From an uncultured Lachnospiraceae bacterium (GTDB lineage: Bacteria > Bacillota > Clostridia > Lachnospirales > Lachnospiraceae): a stretch of 64,000 nt of DNA. The notes under the pieces are model-generated. The model saw only the letters and a program-made list of their open reading frames with translations. It ran no database searches and was not told the DNA's origin. The position numbers were made by a program, and so were the translations under genes. The stretch is from positions 1 through 64,000 of the forward strand of contig CAJTPO010000020.1 of the NCBI GenBank assembly GCA_910578115.1. Reading direction: 5' to 3'. Below, piece by piece: positions 43,134-49,945 of the stretch; within the stretch, counting starts at the first letter, position 1, and each line of letters starts with the position of its first letter.

Positions 43134-43991
43134 ATGCGCAGACTTTATAACGATATGGACATCTGTTTTCGGATGGAAGGTGTTTTTGTCCGTGTTCTGA
43201 ATATCGTGTTTGAACAATTTACCCGCACGATTCCTGCCCATATGCATGGCAGCGGCTGCTATGAGATCCATTATATTCCCTCTGGAAACGGAAAACTGAG
43301 CGCAGAAGGGCAATCTTATGACATTACATCGAATACTCTTTTTGTTACCGGGCCGCACGTCGAGCACGCACAGGCGCCGATCTTACCGGATCCCATGCAG
43401 GAGTATTGTGTCTATTTTAAGATTGACAGACAGGATCAGATCCGTGAGAAGGCTCCCGTCATGGAGGCCTTCACCGGTATGCGCTTCTGGTATGGACAGG
43501 ATATGCAGGGTATACATCATCTCATGCAGCAGTTGTTTGCCGAACTGGAATGCCATTATATCGGGTATCAGGAACAGGTAAGGCTTCTGCTGGCACAGCT
43601 GATTCTTATGACTGTCCGCAATTATCAGCACAGGCAGATTTCCCGGACATCTTTTGCACCCAATAATCTGACGGATTCCAAATCCGTTATTATAGAAGAA
43701 TATTTTCTGTATGAGTATCAGGCCCTTTCTCTGGATGCGCTTGCCGGCCGGCTTAAGCTGAGTGCGCGGCAGACACAGCGTCTGCTGCTTAATTATTACG
43801 GGAAATCTTTTCAACAGAAAAAGAAGGAAGCCCGCATGTCGGCAGCTGCGATCCTGCTGTCCGACGTGGACAGGAACATTGCTTCTATTGCGGAAGAACT
43901 GGGTTATTCTTCGGCGGAGCACTTTTCTTCTGCATTCCGCAGTTACTACCGGATCAGTCCGAGAGAGTACAGGAAGTCGATATCACCATAG
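43134..43991 (+). CDS. AraC-family transcriptional regulator
   Basis: 285 residues. The N-terminal cupin-like part (IPAHMHGSGCYEIHYIPSGN) is the sugar-sensing domain type, and the C-terminal double helix-turn-helix reads LSLDALAGRLKLSARQTQRL and IASIAEELGYSSAEHFSSAF with the end YYRISPREYRKS. Divergent from the dehydrogenase-reductase-fucU group, which it probably controls in response to the sugar. GAGGGAG precedes ATG 43134; just before lies GCTTCGGCATGGAGATAAA, the 3' end of the leader element family. Confidence 0.92.
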   Translation: MRRLYNDMDICFRMEGVFVRVLNIVFEQFTRTIPAHMHGSGCYEIHYIPSGNGKLSAEGQSYDITSNTLFVTGPHVEHAQAPILPDPMQEYCVYFKIDRQDQIREKAPVMEAFTGMRFWYGQDMQGIHHLMQQLFAELECHYIGYQEQVRLLLAQLILMTVRNYQHRQISRTSFAPNNLTDSKSVIIEEYFLYEYQALSLDALAGRLKLSARQTQRLLLNYYGKSFQQKKKEARMSAAAILLSDVDRNIASIAEELGYSSAEHFSSAFRSYYRISPREYRKSISP

Positions 43992-44081
43992 TACGGGGAA
44001 GCGGGCGGCATACCGGTGCGGTACGGGAGACAGAAGGGCAGGAAAAGGGTAAGACAGACAAGGAGTTAAGGAGCAGACAGC

Positions 44082-45062
44082 ATGATCGAGGCACGAGAAC
44101 TTGGAAAGGTATATAAGGTCAACCATAAACAACCCGGTTTAAAGGGCGCCTTCGCCAACCTGTTCCATGCAAAATGGGAACAGAAGGTGGCTGTAGACGG
44201 GTTGTCTTTTCAGATGGAGCAGGGCAGGGCGCTGGCGTGTATCGGGGAGAACGGCGCCGGGAAATCGACGCTGATTAAGATGATGATCGGGATCCTCACG
44301 CCTACTGCGGGTGAGATCCGGGTATTCGGGACGGATCCGCGCCGGGGCGGACGCGGTTACCTGAGAAGGATCGGGGTGGTGTTCGGGCAGAAGACCAACC
44401 TGTGGACGGACATTCCGGTGATCGAGAGCTATCAGGCGGTGAAAACATTATACAGGCTGGATGAGGGGATGTTTCGGAAGAATTATGACCGGGTGGTGGA
44501 GCTTCTGGCGCTGCAGCCGCTGCTTTCCGTTCCGGCCAGGAAACTTTCTCTGGGGCAGCGGATGCGGGCGGATATCGGTATGGTATTTCTGCACAGTCCG
44601 GAGCTTCTGTTTCTGGACGAGCCGACGATCGGGCTGGATATCAATGTGAAGCATACCATCAGGACATTTCTGCGGCAGATGAATGAGGAGACGGGGACGG
44701 GGATCTTCCTCACCAGCCACGATCTGGACGATATCGACGAGATTTGTGACGACGCCATTGTGCTTTCCGGGGGCAGGCTGATCTATGACGGTACGCTGGA
44801 TAGGCTGAAACACCGGTTCGTGCAGGATAAGATGATTCAGGTGACGGGGAAGCAGGAGCGGGATATCCGCAGCCTTCTGCCGCTTGCCAGGATCACCATG
44901 GAGGGTCGGGTAACCAGGATCGTGTATCCGGTCAGGGAATATTCTTCGGCCGAAGTGCTGTCGGCGGTGTCGGGTTGCTTTGCGATCGAGGATATCACGA
45001 TCGAAGAGCCGGATATCGACGAGGTGGTCTCCCGGATTTTTGCAGGGGAGGACACGTTATGA
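44082..45062 (+). CDS. ABC-2 exporter ATP-binding protein
   Basis: 326 residues. Walker A GENGAGKST, Q-loop VVFGQKTNLWTD, signature LSLGQRMRADIG (a variant, as in this subgroup), Walker B LLFLDEPTIGLD and switch His in LTSHDLDD. The C-terminal part (about 240-326) is the DUF4162-like extension. It belongs with the two following permeases. This type (COG4586) moves unknown compounds, often drugs, out of the cell. Confidence 0.92.
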   Translation: MIEARELGKVYKVNHKQPGLKGAFANLFHAKWEQKVAVDGLSFQMEQGRALACIGENGAGKSTLIKMMIGILTPTAGEIRVFGTDPRRGGRGYLRRIGVVFGQKTNLWTDIPVIESYQAVKTLYRLDEGMFRKNYDRVVELLALQPLLSVPARKLSLGQRMRADIGMVFLHSPELLFLDEPTIGLDINVKHTIRTFLRQMNEETGTGIFLTSHDLDDIDEICDDAIVLSGGRLIYDGTLDRLKHRFVQDKMIQVTGKQERDIRSLLPLARITMEGRVTRIVYPVREYSSAEVLSAVSGCFAIEDITIEEPDIDEVVSRIFAGEDTL

Positions 45063-45862
45063 GGACTTTCTGGAAGCTGACTGCGATTTCCATGCAGAGT
45101 CATCTCTATTACAGGACCAGTTTTTTCATCAATCTGTTAAGTCCCTTGGCGCTGCTTGGCGGGCAGTACCTGCTGTGGGCGGCGCTCTACGCGCAGCAGG
45201 AAGGCGGCGCCATCGGCGGGATGGAGCGGGCGGAGATGTTTACCTATATCCTGCTGGCTTTTGCCATGAGCAACCTGTTGAACTGGGCAGGGGAAAACAC
45301 GCTGGCCAGAGAGATCAAGACCGGGCTGGTGGTGGCCAGATGTGTCCGGCCGGCTTTCTTTCTGACACAGTATATGGCACAGATGCTGGGAACGTTGCTG
45401 ACACAGGGGGCGGTCAACCTGCTTTTGGTTTTCGCAGGTTTTGTCTGTTTCGGAAAATATATGACAGTGCCGTCAGTTTCGGCTCTCGTTGCCTTTGTGC
45501 CCTGCCTGCTTCTGGCGGTGGCACTGCGGCTTTTGATGATCGATGTATTCAGCCTGCTTTGCTTTTTTACCACGGGATATCTGGGGATCGCCTGGACCAG
45601 GGTAGCGCTGTTTGACTTCTTCTCCGGGGCCATGATTCCGGTGGTCCTGTTTCCCGGGTGGTTGAAAGCAGCCGCCTGCTGTACGCCTTTCCCCTATATG
45701 CTGCAGGTTCCGGTGGCGGTGCTTCTGGGACAGGAGACGGTGGCCGGGTTCGGTATGCCGGGAATATATGGGCTGCAGATTGTCTGGATTCTGGTGTTTC
45801 TGGCGCTGCATGTCCTTCTGTACGGTCTGGCGCGCAGAAATCTGACGATCGCAGGCGGATGA
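45059..45862 (+). CDS. ABC-2 family permease, first subunit
   Basis: 267 residues; ATG 45059 overlaps the ATPase stop by 4 nt. Six membrane helices, and the LSPLALLGGQYLLWAALYAQ and NLLNWAGENTLAREIKTGL segments are typical of the COG4587 permease paired with COG4586 ATPases. Forms a heterodimer with the next permease. Confidence 0.88.
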   Translation: MRTFWKLTAISMQSHLYYRTSFFINLLSPLALLGGQYLLWAALYAQQEGGAIGGMERAEMFTYILLAFAMSNLLNWAGENTLAREIKTGLVVARCVRPAFFLTQYMAQMLGTLLTQGAVNLLLVFAGFVCFGKYMTVPSVSALVAFVPCLLLAVALRLLMIDVFSLLCFFTTGYLGIAWTRVALFDFFSGAMIPVVLFPGWLKAAACCTPFPYMLQVPVAVLLGQETVAGFGMPGIYGLQIVWILVFLALHVLLYGLARRNLTIAGG

Positions 45863-45901
45863 GATGAGTTCAGGTATCAGGAGAGAGGAGAACAGGAAAA
45901 A

Positions 45902-46024
45902 AGGAGGAAAGATTGAAAATTAAAATTTTCAATCGCGAGATTTGTGTCTGCGCGTTGCTTGCCACAAACTCGTATAATGCGACGTCTCAACATAGTTGAG
46001 ACAAAAGCAGCGCAGAAATGGAGG
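45902..46024 (+). promoter_or_regulatory. Structured leader element, copy D (between the two permease genes)
   Basis: Begins with AAGGAGGAAAGA then TTG (45913). Hairpins: TTGAAAATT/AATTTTCAA (45913-45932), CGAGATTTGTG/CACAAACTCG (45936-45972, one bulge), GTCTCAAC/GTTGAGAC (45984-46002), ending with AGAAATGGAGGAAACG before ATG 46030. A frame of 28 codons runs from the TTG to a stop at 45999. Diverged relative of copies A-C. Confidence 0.7.
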
Positions 46025-46029
46025 AAACG

Positions 46030-46809
46030 ATGATCAGGATTTTTCTGGGCATGAAGGCGCAGTATATAAAGACGGAAATGGAATATGCGGCGAATTTCTG
46101 GATGATGATTCTGTCGGGCGTGCTGAGCCGCGTGGTGAGCATGGCGGCGCCATTTGTCATCTACAGCAATATTCCCGATATCGCGGGCTGGCAAAAGGAC
46201 GAGATTTATTTGATCCTGTCGTTTCTCTTTATTGCGGAGGGGCTTTGCAGCGTGCTGTTCGAGGGGATATGGCAGATGCCGGGCATGGTCTTTGCGGGCG
46301 AATTCGACTGTATCCTGTCGAGGCCTGTCTCCCCGCTGTTTCAGGTGTTGTCCTACGGGATGGGACTGCAGGGCATCAGTGTGTTTCTGGTGGGCGCGGT
46401 CAGTATGCCGGTCTTTCTGCGGAGGCTGGGGCTGCTGCATCCGTGGGGCGTGGCCATGAGCCTGTTTTTGATCCTGTGCGGGACGGTATTGTGCATGTCG
46501 ATCTACCTTCTTGGCAACAGCGTGGTGTTCTGGTTTGACGCAGGCGGCAGGACGGCGCTGCCCTATACGCTGTCCCAGCTGGGGCAGTATGCAAGATATC
46601 CGCTGGAACTCTACCCGGGAGTGGTGCGTTTCCTGCTGTTGTTCCTTGTGCCGTACGGGTTTATCTGCGTCGTGCCGGTGGAGATCCTGCGGGGCAGCAT
46701 GGCATGGCCGTGGTGCTTTGGCGTGGCGGGGATGAGCGCAGGGTTCTTCCTGCTGGCGCGGGCCGTGTTCTACAGGGGTATCCGGCACTATGAAAGTGTG
46801 GGGATGTAA
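46030..46809 (+). CDS. ABC-2 family permease, second subunit
   Basis: 259 residues from ATG 46030 with GGAGG upstream (the frame from 46018 would translate the binding site). Six membrane helices; AAPFVIYSNIPDIAGWQKDE, CSVLFEGIWQMPGMVFAGEF and LLFLVPYGFICVVPVEIL match COG3694-type permeases. The third part of the exporter, separated from the first permease by a leader element of 120 nt. Confidence 0.88.
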   Translation: MIRIFLGMKAQYIKTEMEYAANFWMMILSGVLSRVVSMAAPFVIYSNIPDIAGWQKDEIYLILSFLFIAEGLCSVLFEGIWQMPGMVFAGEFDCILSRPVSPLFQVLSYGMGLQGISVFLVGAVSMPVFLRRLGLLHPWGVAMSLFLILCGTVLCMSIYLLGNSVVFWFDAGGRTALPYTLSQLGQYARYPLELYPGVVRFLLLFLVPYGFICVVPVEILRGSMAWPWCFGVAGMSAGFFLLARAVFYRGIRHYESVGM

Positions 46810-46942
46810 TCAGCCTTTTTGGCACTGCGCCGGCCGGCCGGCAATCTCCTTTTTCCATAGATTGAGGACGGAATACAGGCAGATTCTGTAACAGGGAAAC
46901 AGCAGGCTGAACGGTTACTGCACAAAAGAACGGGACGGTTGA

Positions 46943-46971
46943 TAGACTTGCCTTTTTAGATATGGTATAAT
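46943..46971 (+). promoter_or_regulatory. Extended -10 promoter for the small membrane protein
   Basis: TAGACT (46943-46948), 17-nt spacer, TATAAT (46966-46971) preceded by TGG. Points at the 33-codon gene at 47012. Confidence 0.65.
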
Positions 46972-47011
46972 CCACAGGGTAGAAAAATATCACAGTAAAA
47001 AGGAGGTTCGC

Positions 47012-47113
47012 ATGAATACATCGGCTATTGCGGCGATCATATTATTGCTTGTGAGCAGTGCGGCAGTGATAAAGCAGAGAAATGACCGCAGCAAAAAAGA
47101 CAAAGATAAGTAA
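47012..47113 (+). CDS. 33-residue single-helix membrane peptide
   Basis: An AAGGAGG site 6 nt before ATG 47012, and a strong promoter upstream, support this short gene. Sequence: MNTSAIAAIILLLVSSAAVI followed by KQRNDRSKKDKDK. The layout (hydrophobic helix, then a highly charged lysine-rich tail inside the cell) is like many small membrane proteins and also like type I toxins; neither role can be chosen. It is convergent with the WYL gene, whose stop is 6 nt away. Confidence 0.7.
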   Translation: MNTSAIAAIILLLVSSAAVIKQRNDRSKKDKDK

Positions 47114-47118
47114 AGGCG

Positions 47119-48072
47119 TCACAGCGCAGCCTGCCGCCTGAGCCGTTCTTTGATCTGTCCCAGGAAGGCCTCGTTGCCGAGCACTTTGATCATGGGGCCA
47201 AAAGACAGGATCTCGATCAGAAGTTCGGTCTCCGTTTCTTTATTATAGTATAGTAAGCACTCGTAGGTGTCGTCACTCAGCCTGCGGGTGCTTTTCTCAT
47301 AATTGGCAAATTGCAGCATGGCGCGTTCCAGTGCATTGCGGCGGTTTTTGATGAGGATGCGCACTGGCTCCTGATAGTAGGCGCGCCGCAAAAGCCGGTT
47401 TAGGTCCGGCGGCTGCCGGACGGTTCTGGAAGTCAACATCACTTCGTGTATGCGGCTCAGATTGAGGGTGATCACCTTCGGGCTTCGACGAAGATCCACC
47501 GCCAGCAGACGGAAGCAGTCGTTTTTCACGGAATATTCCAGACGGCACGGCAGATAGCTGTGATGCAGTCTGCGGTGGCAGCGCGATTCGTAGAGGATAT
47601 CCACACATATGTGATTCTGGATTGCGGACAGGAGCGTCCGGAAGCGTTTCCTGTAGTCCGGATCCTGGTAATCGTCCCTGTCGGCAAAACGGTCATAGTA
47701 ATAAAAATCATCGGGCTGGTAAAGGGGTGGAACGTCGGCAAAGGCATGATTGATCGAGTCGATCTCTTCCTCATCCAGGAAAAGGCCGATCTTATCGTCC
47801 AGCAGAATTGCCCGTATGTATGCTTTCTGCAAGTTGGTGAGAGGGACATAGAAGTCGGTGGACAGCCTTGTGTGCAGACAGCCGTCCCGCTTCTCGTAAA
47901 ATCCCCACTCCTGCCGGGTCAGTCTGGGCAGCAGGTAGAGAACGCTTTCTGCAAAACAGGCGTCTTGGATGCGGGTCTTAAGTTCCTTCTCCGACAGGCA
48001 GGGGTTTTGGGTGACCAGGGATTGAATCACTTGAAAATAGCAGTTATATATTTCTGAGAATAGTTCTGTCAT
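47119..48072 (-). CDS. WYL-domain regulator, second of a pair
   Basis: 317 residues from ATG 48072 with AAAGGA 5 nt upstream; an alternative ATG at 48102 lies inside the preceding gene. Helical N-terminus, then a WYL domain (about 155-230; CVDILYESRCHRR, RLEYSVKNDCFRLLAVDLRR, VITLNLSRI) and a WCX-like end (LLIEILSFGPMIKVLG). It lacks a clear helix-turn-helix of its own, so it probably works as partner of the upstream WYL protein. Last gene of a unit facing away from the small RNAs. Confidence 0.85.
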   Translation of the reverse strand: MTELFSEIYNCYFQVIQSLVTQNPCLSEKELKTRIQDACFAESVLYLLPRLTRQEWGFYEKRDGCLHTRLSTDFYVPLTNLQKAYIRAILLDDKIGLFLDEEEIDSINHAFADVPPLYQPDDFYYYDRFADRDDYQDPDYRKRFRTLLSAIQNHICVDILYESRCHRRLHHSYLPCRLEYSVKNDCFRLLAVDLRRSPKVITLNLSRIHEVMLTSRTVRQPPDLNRLLRRAYYQEPVRILIKNRRNALERAMLQFANYEKSTRRLSDDTYECLLYYNKETETELLIEILSFGPMIKVLGNEAFLGQIKERLRRQAAL

Positions 48073-48091
48073 AAGTTCCTTTCTGTCCTTT

Positions 48092-49426
48092 TCAATCTTC
48101 ATCTTTAAAATAGAGACGATACATCGTGAGAAGATCTCTCTGAAAACGTTCTTTAAGCTGCGGGCAGTCTGACTCTACAGAGACGATCCGTCCGATAAAA
48201 GTGCGGATCCAGGGCAGCATCTCGTTGGCGTCAAACACGTCAATCTCATAGGTAAAAGTATCAGGTGCGGTTCGCCGGATGACGCCGCCTTTCCCCTCGC
48301 GCCGCAGACGGTTCAGGATATAGGCCTCGGCCCCTTCCCGGATATGGAGCGTCAGCTTCACATGTTCGATGCGCCGTCCGCTGCCTTTACGGTGAAAGTC
48401 CCGGTTGTTCAGAGCATGGAGAGCCGCGCGGTCCGCCGGATGGCCGGTTGTGCATGATGAGGGGGCACTTTGAAAAGACACGCCCCAGGCGGATGCTTTG
48501 TGCTGCTCCAGCTTTTCCCGGATATTTGTGTAGTCAGGACAGGGAGCGCCCGTCGTTACAGTCTTGACCGCATCCAGCCGAATGGCGGCAAAGCGCTTTT
48601 TGGACGGAAGATAGAGGCACAGATAGCGTCTGCCTGTGCGTGTGCTGATAAAGATTTTCAGCGGAATGCCTTCGGTGTCCAGAAAGCGGTCCGACTTCGT
48701 GCTTTTGACGTGCAAAAGGACGGCCCTGTGTGCATGCATTGCCTGCAGGAGGGGAAGCAGCACTTCGTCCTCCAGCGTATGGACGAAGAAATTGTGCTTG
48801 ATCCGGAACAGGTCGTTTTGGAAAGAGGCCGTGTCCATAATGGTGTGCCCGACCACGCCATGGGGTGAGAAAAGCTGATACAGCTTGATGGCATTTTTCA
48901 GCCCGGGGTGTGCGCCAGGCAGTTCCTGAAAAGGCGGATTGAGCCGATACAGCACTTCTTTGCCCTTTTTCTCCTTGACCAGCATACCTTCCGCTGCATA
49001 CTGGTTGCATTTGCGGCGGACACTCTGGGAATCGAATATTTTACCGTAATCGGCGAGGAGACCGTCGGTGATCTCGTCGGCCGTGCGGTCGGGGAATTTT
49101 CGCAGATAGTCCAGGATATAGAAATGCAGCATGATATCGTTGTCCGTGAAACTTTTGGCCTTCCATACCCGATACAGCGGGTTTGTGTCGAGAAGGTTGC
49201 TGTCAATGGACAGATAGATATTCTTGCCCTTTGTCGTTCCGCTGCCGGTGTACTCCTGCCTGACATAGCCGGACAGCCAGCTTTCCAGCCGGCGGCGTTC
49301 GTTATCGTAGGTGCGGCCGCTCCAGCCGCCGAATTCGTCGCGGGTCTTAAAACCGTACACGAAGAAGTCGCGGACGTATTCTCTGCTTTTGGCAAAGGAT
49401 TTGATGAGTTCATGGAATTCTGACAT
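48092..49426 (-). CDS. WYL-domain regulator, first of a pair
   Basis: 444 residues. The N-terminal part (EYVRDFFVYGFKTRDEFGGW, SGRTYDNERRRLESWL) and a winged helix at about 85-160 (DEITDGLLADYGKIFDSQSV, RRKCNQYAAEGMLVKEKKG) are followed by a WYL domain (about 215-310; TGRRYLCLYLPSKKRFAAIR) and WCX end. WYL proteins bind nucleic acid or nucleotides and are frequent in defence and RNA-repair loci. Divergent from the tRNA-like RNAs and vWA gene, 129 nt away, which makes them likely targets. Confidence 0.85.
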   Translation of the reverse strand: MSEFHELIKSFAKSREYVRDFFVYGFKTRDEFGGWSGRTYDNERRRLESWLSGYVRQEYTGSGTTKGKNIYLSIDSNLLDTNPLYRVWKAKSFTDNDIMLHFYILDYLRKFPDRTADEITDGLLADYGKIFDSQSVRRKCNQYAAEGMLVKEKKGKEVLYRLNPPFQELPGAHPGLKNAIKLYQLFSPHGVVGHTIMDTASFQNDLFRIKHNFFVHTLEDEVLLPLLQAMHAHRAVLLHVKSTKSDRFLDTEGIPLKIFISTRTGRRYLCLYLPSKKRFAAIRLDAVKTVTTGAPCPDYTNIREKLEQHKASAWGVSFQSAPSSCTTGHPADRAALHALNNRDFHRKGSGRRIEHVKLTLHIREGAEAYILNRLRREGKGGVIRRTAPDTFTYEIDVFDANEMLPWIRTFIGRIVSVESDCPQLKERFQRDLLTMYRLYFKDED

Positions 49427-49464
49427 GGGATCACCGCCTGAGAGTGGAGTTATCAGTTTGCTTT

Positions 49465-49493
49465 ATTGTACCACCTTCGCAACTTTTTTGAAA
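49465..49493 (-). promoter_or_regulatory. Promoter of the WYL pair
   Basis: Minus strand TTTCAA (49493-49488), 17-nt spacer, TACAAT (49470-49465) preceded by TGG. In the opposite direction a weaker candidate, CTGACG (49502-49507), 17 nt, TACAGA (49525-49530), could start the RNAs about 20 nt upstream of the first one. Confidence 0.55.
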
Positions 49494-49555
49494 TGATTCT
49501 TCTGACGGAATGCTGTATTCTGGTTACAGACAGAGGAAAACGATCCGGAGGGGGA

Positions 49556-49669
49556 CGCCGCAGTAGCTCAGTTGGTAGAGCGCGGAGAAATAAGTCTTGC
49601 AAAAGGCTTTCACAGCAATCCTGATCACCTTTTAAGTGCGTTGTCGCGGGTTCGACTCCCGCCTGGGCG
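49556..49669 (+). ncRNA. tRNA-like small RNA 1 (D arm, T arm and acceptor, no anticodon arm)
   Basis: The 5' part CGCCGCAG pairs with CTGGGCG at 49663-49669 as a 7-bp acceptor stem with G49560 bulged. A normal D arm follows (TAGCTC, AGTTGGTA loop, GAGC, 49564-49581), and a perfect T arm (GCGGG TTCGACT CCCGC, 49646-49662). Between them there are 64 nt instead of the 25 or so of a tRNA. This insert contains a 7-bp hairpin AAGTCTT/AAGGCTT (one G-U pair) closed by a GCAA tetraloop (49592-49609), flanked by GGAGAAAT and TCACAGCAATCC. No anticodon stem is present and no CCA follows. It looks like a tRNA mimic similar in principle to bacterial Y RNAs. Confidence 0.75.
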
Positions 49670-49705
49670 AACGCCTTCGGATCTTTCCCGCGTCTGCAAA
49701 AAAGC

Positions 49706-49793
49706 GCCTTACCGTGGAAAAATAAGTCTTGCAAAAGACTTTCACAGCGATGCAAACTGGTTTATGCAGGTTCGAATCCTGCCCCGGTAAGGC
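49706..49793 (+). ncRNA. tRNA-like small RNA 2 (acceptor and T arm with the same hairpin core)
   Basis: GCCTTACCG (49706-49714) pairs with CGGTAAGGC (49785-49793) in a perfect 9-bp stem. The T arm is GCAGG TTCGAAT CCTGC (49766-49782). There is no D arm. Between the acceptor strand and T arm lies the same core as in RNA 1: GGAAAAATAAGTCTT, GCAA, AAGACTTTCACAGCGATGC (49716-49753). 34 of 38 positions equal RNA 1; the change G to A at the U-pairing position keeps the hairpin. Starts 37 nt after RNA 1, so both may be cut from one transcript, with the tRNA-like tops as possible RNase P substrates. Confidence 0.75.
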
Positions 49794-49905
49794 TGTCTTT
49801 GGTGGCTGGCAAAGCGTAAGAGAAGGCGCAGAAGTAACATAAAGGGTAAGGTAAGAAGTAACGTAGAAGGTGTCGTAAAAGGGAAAGCGAAAAGAACGGA
49901 CAGCC
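49791..49905 (+). other. Purine-rich leader of the vWA gene with long-range pairing
   Basis: GGCTGTC (49791-49797) can pair with GACAGCC (49899-49905). Inside, the purine-rich word AGAAGTAACATAAAGGGT at 49830-49847 is repeated as AGAAGTAACGTAGAAGGT at 49854-49871. No frame. AGGAGGA stands before ATG 49946. Confidence 0.5.
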
Positions 49906-49945
49906 AGATAGAGGGAACGGTTAAGAAAGACAGGAGGAAGCGGGT

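Noticed and set aside
49556..49669. Ordinary tRNA gene
   Set aside because: D and T arms look normal, but 64 nt separate them and no anticodon stem-loop can be drawn; the acceptor stem needs a bulge. Reported as a tRNA-like RNA instead.
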